From Phaeobacter inhibens DSM 16374 (GTDB lineage: Bacteria; Pseudomonadota; Alphaproteobacteria; Rhodobacterales; Rhodobacteraceae), in NCBI RefSeq assembly GCF_000473105.1, contig NZ_KI421498.1, positions 558,001-622,000 on the forward strand: a stretch of DNA of 64,000 bases, read 5' to 3'. The notes under the pieces are model-generated. The model ran no database searches, was not told the origin of the DNA, and saw only the letters and a list, made by a program, of their open reading frames with translations. Shown here piece after piece: positions 33,904-44,222 of this stretch; positions within the stretch are counted from its first letter, which is position 1, and every line of letters starts with the position of its first letter. The position numbers and the translations under genes were made by a program.

Positions 33904-36900
33904 TTATTCAGCGGCGCGAAGCGGTGTTGACGGCGGGGTCTCGCGGTCGCCGTCGCGCTCGGTGGTCTTGGCTGGCGGGGTGTCAGGGCCCGGCTCTGCC
34001 TCCCAGAGGATTTCCGTGGTGGGCAGGGTGCGGGCCTTGGTGGCCAGCCGCATATCACGGGCAATCCGGCTGGACCGACCACGGGTGATCCGGGCCAACA
34101 GGCGGCCAAGTGCCCCAACGTAGATCCAGAGCCAGACCCGGATCGCCAGCAGTGAGGGCGTGACCAATAGGGTCAGGATCGTTGCGATCCCCAGACCGAA
34201 GACCACCGCGGTTGCCAGCTGTTTCCACCACAGCGAGGTCGGGCTGTCGATCGAGTAGCCGCCATTGATGAAGTCGAGGCTGAGCCCGAACATCATCGGT
34301 GCCAAACCGGCCATCGTGGTGATGGTGGTTAGCAGAACCGGGCGAATGCGGGCCTCGGCGGTGCGAATGATCGCCTCAATCCGGGGCATCTTCTGGGCGT
34401 ATTCCTGATAGGTGTCGATCAGAACGATATTGTTGTTCACCACGATCCCCGCCAGCGCGACGATGCCGGTGCCGGTCATGATGATGGAGAACGGCTGCTG
34501 CATCACCATCATGCCGATCAGCACGCCGGTGGTGGAGAGCACCACCGCCAGAAGCACCAGCACCGAGTTGTAGAAGCTGTTGAACTGCGCCAGCAGGATC
34601 ACGAACATCAGCGCCAATGCACCGGCAAAAGCTTTCATCAGGAAGGCACCGGATTCGGCCTGTTCTTCCTGATCACCGGTCCATTCCCAGGTAATGTCCT
34701 TGGGCAGCGGATCGGTCTCCAGCCATTTCGTCAGGGCGGCGATACGTTCATTGGCGTTGAGTGCGACAACGCGGGCGTCATCGTCCAATGCGCTTTGCAC
34801 CGCCTCAAGATTATCGGCGCTGGCAAGGCTGCGCAGCTTCAACGGCGCGCCGCTTGGTCCGGTCAGGTCGCTGGCGCTGGTGTCGCTGCCCTCGGCGAAG
34901 GATTTGACATAGGCCAGCGTTTCTTCTTCACCGCTGTTCCCGCCGGTGGTGATCACCTTGGAGAGGCCGGGCTCGATATCCGCTTTCACGTCATAATAGC
35001 GCTGCTGCTGGACACGGTTGATCTGTTCCAGTTTCGGCACCGGCTGGCGGGAGATGAAGTTTGACAGCGGCACCAGACCATCCTCGGTGCGCAGTTTCAT
35101 CACATCAAGGGTCGAGAGCACGCGGTCCTCTTCCGGCAGGCGGACGCGGATTTCGATTTCCTCATCCGAGCTGTCCACCCGCATGGTATCCAGAAGGATC
35201 CCGCGCGTGACCAGCTGAACCATGGCGCCGACACTGGCGACATCGGCGCCGTAGCGGCCGGCCTTTTCGACATCGACGTCGATCTGCCAGTCAATGCCGG
35301 GCAGGGGCAGGCTGTCCTCGATCAGGTCCAGACCGGGGGTGTTATCGAACCGGGCACGGGCGGACTGCGTGGCAGCGGTCAGCGTGTCCCAGCGGTCACC
35401 TTTCAGGCGCAGATGGATCGGTTTGCCAGAGGCAGGCCCCTGCGCCAGCGCACGGATCTCAGCCTCGAAACCGGGGAGCTTGGCCAGCTCGGTATTGATC
35501 TCCTCAATCACGGTGTCGCCGTCGAAATCGGTTGCTGTTACCTCACGGGTGAACCAGCCGTTGAACCAGGTTTCGGTCTGGGTGGGGCGATCTTCCCAAG
35601 GGATGATTTCGAATTGCACCTGACCCACGGTGTCGGGCGGTGTCTGCGCGCCAGAGGCATCGGTGTTGAGCCCGCCCTCACCTGCGAAGGAGAAGACATT
35701 GACCACCGCCGGATGCGACAGGATAACCTGTTCGGTCTGGCGCACCATCTCGTCCTCTTCCATCAGCGAGGTATTGCCGCGTGCCCGGACATAGGCAGTG
35801 GCCTGTTCCGGTTCGGATTCGACAAAGAACTCAACGCCGTAGTTGTTGGTTGAGAAGAGCGTGAACACGGTCATGATAGAGAAAGCAACAGCCCCGATGG
35901 CGACAAGCGGCATCACCGGATTACCGACAATGAACTTGATGAAATGACCGAAGGGGGTGTGTTTGTAACCCGCGCCGACGGATGTCTCGCGGCGGTGCAG
36001 GCTAGCAGCCCCCAGCGTGACGGAGGCGCCGAAGGACGCCAGCACGAAGATCAGCGCGCCAAAGATCAGCGCGGCGACATCCGACACATCCGCAGGCAGC
36101 AGGTAGCTGCCGTTGAGCATCTGCATCGCCCCTGCAAACATGCCCCAAAGCATGACAGGCACCAGCGCGGCCCGCAGCCACCAGGGCGCAACGGCGCGCA
36201 ACCCATCGGAGAGGTTCTCAAACAGGCGGCTCATCCGACCGGTGACGCCGCCCATGACGGGCAGGTAGATCAGCGCCACCACCAGCGACGCAGACAGAAC
36301 GAAGATCAGGGTGACCGGCAGCATGCCCATGAATTCACCGGGGACACCTGGCCAGAACAGCATCGGCAGGAATGCACAGAGTGTGGTCGCGGTGGAGGAC
36401 ACCACCGGCCAGAACATGCGCTGTGCCGCCTCGACATAGGCATGCATCGGGCCGCTGCCCTCTTTGATGCGCTTGTCCGCGTATTCAACTACCACGATGG
36501 CGCCATCCACCAGCATGCCCACCGCAAGGATCAGACCAAACATCACGATGTTGGAGATGCTGATCCCCATCACCGCAAGCAACGCAAAGCAGAGCAGGAA
36601 GGAGGTCGGGATCGCAAAGCCGACCAGCAGGGCAGCCCGGCTGCCAAGCGCCGACAGCACCACGATCATCACCAGTGCGACAGCGGTCAGAACCGAGCCT
36701 TCGAGCTGGCCGACCATGGAGGCCACAACGCGGCTTTGGTCGTTTGAGGTGCCGACGGAGACAGCGGCTGTCAATTCCGGCGGCCATTTGGTTTTGGCTT
36801 CGGCGAGGGTTTCCTTCACCAGATCCACTGTGTCGATCAGATTGTAGCCCTTACGCTTCACCACCTGCAGGGCAACGGTGTCCTCCCCGTTGAAACGGGC

Positions 36901-37710
36901 GGTGCCGCGACGATCCTCGAAGGTGAAGTTGATGGTTGCCAGCTCTCCCAGGGTGACAACGCGATCGCCATTGGTCTTGATCGGCAGTTCGTAGATGTCG
37001 CGCACCTCATCAAAGGAGGAGGGGATCTTCACCGAGAAGGTGCCCTGATTGCTCTCGACTTCGCCTGCCGCAATCAGCTGGTTGTTGTTCTGCACAACGG
37101 TGATCAGCTCAAGCGCTGTGACGTTATAGGCCTCCAGCCGCAGCGGATCGATCAGCACCTCGACCATCTCGTCGCGATTGCCGGCGATCCCGGCCTCAAG
37201 CACAGGTTCCAGCGCCTCAAGATCGTCCTGCAGGTCCTTGGCAATCCGCGCCATTGTGCGTTCCGGCACGGCGCCCGTCAGGTTGACGATAACGATAGGG
37301 AATTCGGAGAAGTTGATTTCGTTGATCGTGTATTTCTCGGCACCTTCGGGGAAGTCCGCCTCGGCGGCATCCATCGCATCGCGGACGTCGGCCATGATGG
37401 CGGTCTTGTCCCAGCCGAAATCGAACTCCAGCGCCACACCGCCATAGCCTTCGGCGGCGGTGGAGGACATTTTGTCGAGCCCGTCCAGATCAGCCAGCTC
37501 GGTCTCCATCACCTTGACCAGCAGCGTTTCGGCATCCTCGGCAGAGATGCCGGGGAAGGGGACAGAGATGAACAGAGCCGGGATTTCGATGTCCGGCTCG
37601 CCCTCTTTCGGGAGGCTGGCATAGGCAAAGCCGCCGACCAGCAGCGAGATGGCAATGAATGCCAGGATCATACGGGCCCGTTCTGCGGCCCAGCTGACGA
37701 TACCGGTCAT
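33904..37710 (-). CDS. RND family efflux permease
   Basis: A 1268-residue inner-membrane pump of the HAE/AcrB type. The usual order is present: TM1, a periplasmic loop with GISAEDAETLLVKVMETELADLDGL, a TM2-TM6 block with VDGAIVVVEYADKR (proton-relay acidic residue), a second periplasmic loop and a second TM block with VNNNIVLIDTYQEY. It is about 200 residues longer than AcrB. The excess is an insertion between the two TM blocks with two extra hydrophobic segments (around 510-570) and a C-terminal tail of about 60 polar residues. The ATG overlaps the adaptor stop by 4 bp. Substrate unknown. Confidence 0.92.
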   Translation of the reverse strand: MTGIVSWAAERARMILAFIAISLLVGGFAYASLPKEGEPDIEIPALFISVPFPGISAEDAETLLVKVMETELADLDGLDKMSSTAAEGYGGVALEFDFGWDKTAIMADVRDAMDAAEADFPEGAEKYTINEINFSEFPIVIVNLTGAVPERTMARIAKDLQDDLEALEPVLEAGIAGNRDEMVEVLIDPLRLEAYNVTALELITVVQNNNQLIAAGEVESNQGTFSVKIPSSFDEVRDIYELPIKTNGDRVVTLGELATINFTFEDRRGTARFNGEDTVALQVVKRKGYNLIDTVDLVKETLAEAKTKWPPELTAAVSVGTSNDQSRVVASMVGQLEGSVLTAVALVMIVVLSALGSRAALLVGFAIPTSFLLCFALLAVMGISISNIVMFGLILAVGMLVDGAIVVVEYADKRIKEGSGPMHAYVEAAQRMFWPVVSSTATTLCAFLPMLFWPGVPGEFMGMLPVTLIFVLSASLVVALIYLPVMGGVTGRMSRLFENLSDGLRAVAPWWLRAALVPVMLWGMFAGAMQMLNGSYLLPADVSDVAALIFGALIFVLASFGASVTLGAASLHRRETSVGAGYKHTPFGHFIKFIVGNPVMPLVAIGAVAFSIMTVFTLFSTNNYGVEFFVESEPEQATAYVRARGNTSLMEEDEMVRQTEQVILSHPAVVNVFSFAGEGGLNTDASGAQTPPDTVGQVQFEIIPWEDRPTQTETWFNGWFTREVTATDFDGDTVIEEINTELAKLPGFEAEIRALAQGPASGKPIHLRLKGDRWDTLTAATQSARARFDNTPGLDLIEDSLPLPGIDWQIDVDVEKAGRYGADVASVGAMVQLVTRGILLDTMRVDSSDEEIEIRVRLPEEDRVLSTLDVMKLRTEDGLVPLSNFISRQPVPKLEQINRVQQQRYYDVKADIEPGLSKVITTGGNSGEEETLAYVKSFAEGSDTSASDLTGPSGAPLKLRSLASADNLEAVQSALDDDARVVALNANERIAALTKWLETDPLPKDITWEWTGDQEEQAESGAFLMKAFAGALALMFVILLAQFNSFYNSVLVLLAVVLSTTGVLIGMMVMQQPFSIIMTGTGIVALAGIVVNNNIVLIDTYQEYAQKMPRIEAIIRTAEARIRPVLLTTITTMAGLAPMMFGLSLDFINGGYSIDSPTSLWWKQLATAVVFGLGIATILTLLVTPSLLAIRVWLWIYVGALGRLLARITRGRSSRIARDMRLATKARTLPTTEILWEAEPGPDTPPAKTTERDGDRETPPSTPLRAAE

Positions 37711-38999
37711 TGGGATACCTCTTTATAGGTGGGCGCAACAGAGACGCCCGCAACAACAAAATCTTGTCCCACAACAATCACATCGGCCTGTTCCGGCAGG
37801 CCGCCCAGCCAAACGCCGCTTGCTTCGTCGCGCAGCAGCTGGATGTGGTAGAACCCGACGGTCATGTCGTCTTCTACCACACGCACGCCCAATTGACCGT
37901 CGTTATTCAGGGTCAGCGCCGACTGCGGCAGGTAATGGGCCTTGGAGCCTTCGGCAGAGATCACGATGTCGGCGGTCTGGCCGTCGCGGATCGCCAGATC
38001 CGGGTTGGGCACGGTGATTTCCACCTCAAACGTGCGGGTGGTCGGGTCTGCGGAGCGGCTGATAAAGGTCACCTTGCCCTCAACATTGCGGCCATTGGCC
38101 AGCTCAGCGCGAGCGCCCGCCCCGATGGTGACGCGGTTCACCTCGGTTTCGGGCACATAGCCAACCAGCTTGATGGTCTCCAGCTGGATCACGGTCGCAC
38201 AGAGGCTGCCGGGCTGCATCAGGCTGCCCAGCTCGGCGGTGTCGCTTTCCAGTAGCCCGTCGAAGGGGGCCAGAATATCCAGACGCGCCAGTTCTTTCTC
38301 GGCGGCGGCGACTTGGGCAGAGGCTGCCTCAATCCCCGCACTGGTGGTCTCCAGACCGGTTTCCGCAGTGGCCACGCCAGCCACGGCCGAGCGCTCTGCG
38401 GCCTGGGATGAGGCCAGGCGGGTTTCGGAGGCAAAGCCACCTTCGGAGAGTTTGGCGGCTGCTGTCAGGTTGATCTGTGCTTCCTTGAGGCGGGCGCGGG
38501 CCTCGTCCAGACGGGCCCGCGCCTCGGGCACGCGGATTTTCGCCTCGCTCAGCCGGGCTTTGGCCTCCAACAGGGTGGAGGGGCGGGTGCCGGGATCCAG
38601 TTTGCACAGAAGATCGCCAGCCTTCACCTGCGCGCCTTTGCGCAGCGGTTCGGACAGCACGGTGGAGGTGGTTTCGGAGCGGACTTCGACCTGGCGAATA
38701 GCCTGCGTCTGGCCGCGCAGCACAACCGCGCTGTCGATGCCGCGGGCGGTGCTGCGCAGGGCGACAACTCGGACGCCTGAATTGTCGGCCTTGTCCGCGC
38801 CGGCGGCTTGCGGGGCCACAGTTTCTGATGCTGCGGCGGTTGTTGCGGATGCATCGGTCGGTTCGGAGACATCAGAGGATGCGGTCTCATCGCTGACCTG
38901 CTCGCCACGGGCAAAGGCCAGAAGCGCATCCCGCTCAATCACGGCATAATACAGGCCTGCCGTCACAACAGCAGCAGTCATCAGTGGAATTACACGCAT
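37707..38999 (-). CDS. RND efflux periplasmic adaptor (HlyD/MFP family)
   Basis: A 430-residue adaptor that bridges the RND pump to an outer-membrane channel. It has an N-terminal membrane anchor (IPLMTAAVVTAGLYYAV), a Ser/Thr/Ala/Asp-rich linker, the lipoyl halves (RSETTSTVLSEPLRKGAQVKAGD and APFDGLLES), a long alanine-rich coiled hairpin and a C-terminal beta-barrel. The ATG at 38999 is preferred over the upstream frame to 39056. No TolC-like gene or regulator is adjacent. Confidence 0.9.
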   Translation of the reverse strand: MRVIPLMTAAVVTAGLYYAVIERDALLAFARGEQVSDETASSDVSEPTDASATTAAASETVAPQAAGADKADNSGVRVVALRSTARGIDSAVVLRGQTQAIRQVEVRSETTSTVLSEPLRKGAQVKAGDLLCKLDPGTRPSTLLEAKARLSEAKIRVPEARARLDEARARLKEAQINLTAAAKLSEGGFASETRLASSQAAERSAVAGVATAETGLETTSAGIEAASAQVAAAEKELARLDILAPFDGLLESDTAELGSLMQPGSLCATVIQLETIKLVGYVPETEVNRVTIGAGARAELANGRNVEGKVTFISRSADPTTRTFEVEITVPNPDLAIRDGQTADIVISAEGSKAHYLPQSALTLNNDGQLGVRVVEDDMTVGFYHIQLLRDEASGVWLGGLPEQADVIVVGQDFVVAGVSVAPTYKEVSQ

Positions 39000-39061
39000 C
39001 TTGGGCCTTCCTAATACATAGTCATCCCATTCGGGACATATAGAGCCACTCAACAATCATA

Positions 39062-39128
39062 CCATTAATGGGCATGTTCGGGCGAACTGGCGCTAAGTGA
39101 TATGGGCGATATAAGTATTGTCCATACT
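39062..39128. promoter_or_regulatory. Putative operator region between RND operon and yfgM-like gene
   Basis: CCATTAATGG (39062-39071) and AGTATTGTCCATACT (39114-39128, arms AGTAT/ATACT) are perfect short palindromes in the divergent promoter region of about 300 bp. They could bind the regulator of the pump. No -35/-10 pair can be assigned with certainty. Confidence 0.35.
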
Positions 39129-39296
39129 AAACTCTGTAGTTCAGTTCACATTTTTTGCCTTTTTGGAGCGGTTTGTGCCCATACCGGGGTATCAGGGCCA
39201 CTTGGCTTGGCATCGGTTGCACTGTAAGAGAAGCAGAACACAGGAAACTTTCCGGCGACTGCGGGGGCGGTTGCGGGATCTGCCAGGGACATTTTC

Positions 39297-39968
39297 ATGA
39301 GCGACACCGACAGCTTTATCGATGAGGTGACAGAAGAGGTCCGCCGCGATCGCCTGTTCAAGATGCTCAAACGTTATGGCTGGATTGGCGGCATTGCGGT
39401 GGTGTTGATCGTCGGTGGCGCCGCCTTGCGCGAATATAACCGGGCCCAGACCGAAGCGGCATCCCAGGCGCTTGGCGATCAGATGATTGCGGCGCTGGAC
39501 AGTGATGACAGTGCGGCACGGGCGACGGCCCTGGATGCGATCACCGCTGAGACCGCAGGTGGCGATACCGTTTTGAAGCTGTTGCAGGCGGGTGCTTTGG
39601 CGGATGCCGGAGACCGTGCGGCGGCTGTTGAACGGCTGAATGCGGTTGCGCGCAACGGGGAAATGCCACTGATCTATCGTCACATCGCGACGTTCAAGGC
39701 GCTTGGCCTGCAGCAGGAGAGCCTGCCCGCGGCAGATCGCCGGATTCAGTTCGAGGCGCTGGCCCAGCCGGGCGCGCCGCTGGCGCTGCTGGCACAGGAA
39801 CAGCTGGCACTGATTGATATCGAAGAGGACAACACAGACGCCGCCATTTCGCGGTTGCAGGAGATTATTGCCTCCGCCGGTGTCACCTCGGACTTGAAAG
39901 ACCGTGCTTCGCAAGTGATTGTGGCGCTTGGGGGAGCGCTGGAGCCGGTGTCGGCGACAGAAGGCTAA
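39297..39968 (+). CDS. YfgM-like TPR-type membrane protein
   Basis: A 223-residue single-pass membrane protein. After a short cytosolic segment (FIDEVTEEVRRDRLFKMLKRYG) there is a helix at about 28-45 and a helical TPR-like periplasmic domain. This is the layout of YfgM, an ancillary subunit linked to the Sec translocon and BamB pathway. In E. coli the order yfgM-bamB-der is the same as here, which supports the assignment. Its sequence is divergent, so the symbol is withheld. Confidence 0.8.
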   Translation: MSDTDSFIDEVTEEVRRDRLFKMLKRYGWIGGIAVVLIVGGAALREYNRAQTEAASQALGDQMIAALDSDDSAARATALDAITAETAGGDTVLKLLQAGALADAGDRAAAVERLNAVARNGEMPLIYRHIATFKALGLQQESLPAADRRIQFEALAQPGAPLALLAQEQLALIDIEEDNTDAAISRLQEIIASAGVTSDLKDRASQVIVALGGALEPVSATEG

Positions 39969-40023
39969 GATCAATTCGGCGCCGATGGGCGCCACGACAA
40001 ACGTGCAGTAATGGGGCAGGGCA

Positions 40024-41346
40024 ATGATGGCAGTAACAAGCTTTTGGAGCGCGAGGGGCATTCTGACGGGAACCGCATTGGCGTTGATCCTGTCCGCCTG
40101 CGCCGAGCCTGAGGTCATCCTGCGCGGCGAGCGTCTGGATCTGCGCGATGACAGCGTCACGGTTGTCAGCAATGAGACCCGCGCCATTGCGCTGCCTGCA
40201 ACACGCAACAATGCCAGCTGGCCACAAGGGCCGGGTGTCGAAGGGCTGCGTCCCGCACATCCGGCGCTGGCCGCTTCGCCAAACGCGATCTGGTCCACCT
40301 CCATCGGCGACGGGGACAGCCGCCGCCAGCGCATCACCGCCACACCGGTTGTGGGCGATGGTCGCATCTACACGCTGGACAGTGGCGCCAAGGTTTCGGC
40401 CGTCAGCCCGGCAGGGGCGTTGCAGTGGCAAAGCGAGCTGCTGCCTGCGTCTGACAGTTCAGGGCAGGCCACCGGTGGCGGCTTGGCCTATGATGGTGGC
40501 GTGCTCTATGTGTCTTCCGGCTATGGCGTGCTGACCGCTCTGGATGCGGCCAGCGGTGCAACCATCTGGCGGCAGGAGCTGGAGGCCACCGGCTCCGGTC
40601 AGCCTACTGTGCGCGACGGTCTGGTCTATCTGGTGGCGGGGGATGATACCGGCTGGGCGGTCCACGCCAAGGATGGTCGCATTGCCTGGCAGGTTCAGGC
40701 CACACCCAGCCCGTCGAACATTCTGGGCGCACCAGCGCCTGCGGTCACATCTGATCTGGCGATCTTTGCCTTTGGCTCGGGCGACCTGACCGCAACCTTC
40801 CGCAAGGGCGGTCTGCGGCGCTGGAATGCCTCGGTTGCGGGCAAGCGGATTGGCCGGACAATTTCCCGCATCAGCGATGTCACCGGCGCACCCGTCGTGT
40901 CCGGCAACCGGATGTATGTCGGCAACCAGTCTGGGCGCACGGCGGCTTTTGACCTTGGTTCCGGAGATCGTTTGTGGACGGCCCCTCATGGCGCGGTGGA
41001 TCCGGTCTGGGCAGTTGCGGGCAATGTGTTCCTGATCAGCGACCTTGGCCAATTGGTGCGGCTGGATGCTGACAGTGGCGATGCAATCTGGGCCACGAAC
41101 CTGCCCGGATACCTCAAGGATAAACCCCGCAAACGCGGCGCGGTGGTGGCCCATCACGGGCCGGTTCTGGCCGGTGGTCAGGTGGTGATTGCGTCCAACG
41201 ACGGGCTGTTGCGCTTCTTCAGCCCCGAAAGCGGCGCGCTGCTGCGCAGTGTGGCGGTGCCCGGCGGCGCCAGCACCGCGCCCGTTGTGGCGAATGGGAC
41301 GCTTTATGTTGTCTCCACCAAGGGTGAATTGCACGCTTTCCGATAG
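40024..41346 (+). CDS. bamB: Outer membrane assembly lipoprotein BamB-like beta-propeller
   Basis: A 440-residue lipoprotein. The signal peptide ends in the lipobox LILSAC at about residue 26. The mature part is a PQQ-type beta-propeller with repeated blades such as GRIYTLDSGAKVSAV, GVLTALDAASGATIWRQEL and DGLLRFFSPESGALLRS. BamB scaffolds the BAM complex for outer-membrane protein insertion. Its place between the YfgM-like gene and der supports this. Confidence 0.9.
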   Translation: MMAVTSFWSARGILTGTALALILSACAEPEVILRGERLDLRDDSVTVVSNETRAIALPATRNNASWPQGPGVEGLRPAHPALAASPNAIWSTSIGDGDSRRQRITATPVVGDGRIYTLDSGAKVSAVSPAGALQWQSELLPASDSSGQATGGGLAYDGGVLYVSSGYGVLTALDAASGATIWRQELEATGSGQPTVRDGLVYLVAGDDTGWAVHAKDGRIAWQVQATPSPSNILGAPAPAVTSDLAIFAFGSGDLTATFRKGGLRRWNASVAGKRIGRTISRISDVTGAPVVSGNRMYVGNQSGRTAAFDLGSGDRLWTAPHGAVDPVWAVAGNVFLISDLGQLVRLDADSGDAIWATNLPGYLKDKPRKRGAVVAHHGPVLAGGQVVIASNDGLLRFFSPESGALLRSVAVPGGASTAPVVANGTLYVVSTKGELHAFR

Positions 41347-41445
41347 CGCTTTGATGCGGTAGGAGAGATTTACGCAGCGATGTGCTCTGGCAGGGCGCGC
41401 GCAGATGCGCTATGGGGCGCGTCTGAATCGCAGAAAGTTGGTCTG

Positions 41446-42906
41446 ATGTCTTTTACCCTCGCTATTGTGGGCCGCCCGAATGTGGGCAAATCCACATTGT
41501 TCAATCGTCTCGTCGGCAAGCGGCTGGCGCTGGTGGATGACCAGCCCGGCGTCACGCGCGATCTGCGCGAAGGGGAAGCGCGTCTCGGCGACCTGCGCTT
41601 TACCGTGGTGGACACCGCCGGTCTGGAAGATGCCACCGACAACTCGCTGGAAGGGCGGATGCGCCGCCTGACCGAGCGGGCCGTTGATATGGCCGACGTT
41701 TGCCTGTTCATGATTGATGCACGCGTTGGGGTAACGCCCATCGACCAGATGTTTGCGGAAATCCTGCGCAAGAAGTCTGCCCATGTGATTCTGGCTGCCA
41801 ACAAGGCTGAGGGCAACGCCGCTGATGCCGGTGTGCTGGATGCCTGGGGCTTGGGTCTGGGAGAGCCGATCCGCCTGTCCGGTGAGCATGGCGAAGGTCT
41901 GAATGACCTTTATTCGCAGCTGATGCCCTTGGCGGATGAGTTCGAAGAACGCGCTAAGGATGACAGCCCAGAGATTGACGTCGCTCTGGACGAAGACGAT
42001 GACGAAGAAGATCTGTCGGTGCCGATGCCAACCCGCAACAAGCCGTTGCAGGTTGCTGTTGTCGGGCGTCCGAATGCGGGTAAATCCACGCTGATCAACA
42101 AGATCCTCGGTGAGGACCGTCTGCTGACCGGGCCCGAGGCCGGGATCACCCGCGATGCGATCTCGCTACAGATCGACTGGCAGGATGTGCCCATGCGGAT
42201 CTTCGATACCGCGGGTATGCGCAAGAAGGCCAAGGTGCAGGAAAAGCTGGAGAAACTCTCCGTGTCCGACGGCCTGCGCGCGGTAAAGTTTGCCGAGGTT
42301 GTGGTGGTCCTGCTGGACGCGGCAATCCCGTTTGAACAGCAGGATCTGCGCATTGCCGATCTGGCCGAGCGCGAAGGCCGCGCGGTTGTGGTCGCGGTGA
42401 ACAAATGGGACATTGAGGACGAAAAGCAGGAAAAACTGCGCAATCTGAAAGAGGCCTTTGACCGGCTTCTGCCGCAGTTGCGCGGCGCGCCGCTGATCAC
42501 CGTGTCGGCCAAAACCGGCAAGGGGCTGGACCGGCTGCACGCCGCCATCATGCGCGCCTATGACGTCTGGAACCGCCGGATACCAACAGCGGCGCTGAAC
42601 CGCTGGCTGACGGGGATGCTGGAACAGCACCCGCCGCCAGCCCCGCAGGGTAAGCGGATCAAGCTGCGCTACATGACCCAAGCCAAAACCCGTCCGCCGG
42701 GCTTTGTGGTGATGTGTTCGCATCCCGACAAGATGCCCGAGAGCTATAATCGTTATCTGGTCAACGGGTTGCGCCAGGATTTTGATATGCCCGGCTCGCC
42801 GATCCGTCTGACGCTGCGCTCGCAGTCGGACAAGAACCCCTACAAGGGCAAGAAAAAGGCGCCGCCGTCGAAGCTGCGCAAACATCTGGAAGGCCGCCGC
42901 AACTAA
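41446..42906 (+). CDS. der: Ribosome biogenesis GTPase Der
   Basis: A 486-residue protein with two consecutive G domains. The P-loops are GRPNVGKST and GRPNAGKST; the G3 motifs are DTAGL and DTAGM; the second-domain G4 is NKWD, whereas the first-domain motif reads NKAE. A C-terminal KH-like domain follows, with a lysine-rich tail. Der is needed for 50S subunit maturation. The open frame from 41380 is longer, but [14 protein letters not shown] at 41446 is the family start. It ends the run before a terminator. Confidence 0.97.
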   Translation: MSFTLAIVGRPNVGKSTLFNRLVGKRLALVDDQPGVTRDLREGEARLGDLRFTVVDTAGLEDATDNSLEGRMRRLTERAVDMADVCLFMIDARVGVTPIDQMFAEILRKKSAHVILAANKAEGNAADAGVLDAWGLGLGEPIRLSGEHGEGLNDLYSQLMPLADEFEERAKDDSPEIDVALDEDDDEEDLSVPMPTRNKPLQVAVVGRPNAGKSTLINKILGEDRLLTGPEAGITRDAISLQIDWQDVPMRIFDTAGMRKKAKVQEKLEKLSVSDGLRAVKFAEVVVVLLDAAIPFEQQDLRIADLAEREGRAVVVAVNKWDIEDEKQEKLRNLKEAFDRLLPQLRGAPLITVSAKTGKGLDRLHAAIMRAYDVWNRRIPTAALNRWLTGMLEQHPPPAPQGKRIKLRYMTQAKTRPPGFVVMCSHPDKMPESYNRYLVNGLRQDFDMPGSPIRLTLRSQSDKNPYKGKKKAPPSKLRKHLEGRRN

Positions 42907-42937
42907 GCGCGCAGGTGCCTGCTCCAAGAATGACAAG

Positions 42938-42970
42938 AGGCAGCTTTCCATGTTGGAGGCTGCCTTTTTT
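42938..42970 (+). terminator. Rho-independent terminator of der
   Basis: AGGCAGC pairs with GCTGCCT, and the stem is followed by a run of T. The remaining roughly 240 bp to the desaturase gene should hold its promoter; I see no gene there. Confidence 0.8.
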
Positions 42971-43208
42971 CATGGCAAACGCGGGTTTGCGCCTGCGCTG
43001 ACTACGTAGAATTTGACCGCAAGCCATTGGCCTTGCTAGGCTTCACTGTAATTTATTGAAATGCCGGTGGGCTGTTGCCAAGTTTGTTAGGCGCAGTATG
43101 GCCATGACCGGGATATTAACAGTGGCGTCGGGTCGCCGCGCGCTTGGTGACATATCACCTGAGTGCCGCGTCATCGTGGCGTCACACTGCGTCTCTAGGG
43201 AACATCCC

Positions 43209-44222
43209 ATGGATTTGAGAGCATATACGCGGACATATTGTGACAAGGATAACCGGCTGGCCGCGCTCAGCTATTTCGGGACATTCGCAGTCTACTTCCT
43301 GTCGCTGACGGTTGCGATCCGCTACGCCGAGATCTGGTATCTGATGCTGCCTGCGGGGGGTGTGTTTGCCTTTGCGGCGGTGCGGCTATACGTGCTGCAA
43401 CATGACACCGGGCATCATTCGCTGTTTGAAACCCGGATCCAGAATGAAGTTGCCGGTCATGTGCTGTCGCCCTTCACCTTTGCCCCGTTTGAGGTGATGA
43501 AACAGAACCACAATGAGCATCATGCCTATGTTGGTAATCTGGAACACCGCGAGTCCGGTGAGATCCACACCATGACGCTGCGCGAATGGCATGCGGCAGG
43601 CTGGGCACAGCGGCTGGCCTATCGGCTGTATCGCAATCCGCTTGTGCTGGTGCCGCTGGGGGCGGCGTTCACCTATTTCATTCGCTACCGCTGGCCCAAA
43701 AACACGCTGCGCTTTGGTGTCTTGGGGGTGGTGCTGCACAATGTAGTGATCGTGCTGCTGCTTGCGCTGCTCTACGCCATCGCGGGTACGACCGGTGTCT
43801 TGGTCTGGCTTGGGTTTTCCTTTTTGGGGGGCATGATCGGCGTGTTCCTGGTTTATCTGCAGCATAATTTCGAGGACACTTATTGGGATCGTCGGCCTGA
43901 CCTCAACCCGCAGGTTGCGGCGCTTCAGGGATCATCCTGCCTCGATTTTGGCTGGTTTTTTGACTTTGCAGTCGCCAATATCACGCTTCATGATATTCAC
44001 CATTTTAACGCCCGCATTCCCAGTTACCGGCTGCGCCGCTGCCACCACAACCTGCCGCCGGAGATTGCACCGCGCCGGATCAAATTTGGCGAGGCGATCC
44101 GCGCCATGGGGCTAAAGCTTTGGGACGAGGATCAGCAGCGGCTGGTGCCATTCCCGCCAGCTAATGCGCCGGGGACACTGGTCACGGCCACTGGGCAAAC
44201 CAACACGCAGGAGCCTTCATGA
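43209..44222 (+). CDS. Membrane fatty acid desaturase
   Basis: A 337-residue integral membrane protein of the fatty acid desaturase superfamily. The three di-iron histidine boxes are HDTGHH (about residue 64), HNEHH (about 101) and HDIHHF (about 262). Four hydrophobic segments lie between them. Regiospecificity cannot be deduced. The ATG at 43209 follows AGGGA; the longer frame from 43056 is probably untranslated. Its stop overlaps the next start by 4 bp. Confidence 0.9.
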   Translation: MDLRAYTRTYCDKDNRLAALSYFGTFAVYFLSLTVAIRYAEIWYLMLPAGGVFAFAAVRLYVLQHDTGHHSLFETRIQNEVAGHVLSPFTFAPFEVMKQNHNEHHAYVGNLEHRESGEIHTMTLREWHAAGWAQRLAYRLYRNPLVLVPLGAAFTYFIRYRWPKNTLRFGVLGVVLHNVVIVLLLALLYAIAGTTGVLVWLGFSFLGGMIGVFLVYLQHNFEDTYWDRRPDLNPQVAALQGSSCLDFGWFFDFAVANITLHDIHHFNARIPSYRLRRCHHNLPPEIAPRRIKFGEAIRAMGLKLWDEDQQRLVPFPPANAPGTLVTATGQTNTQEPS

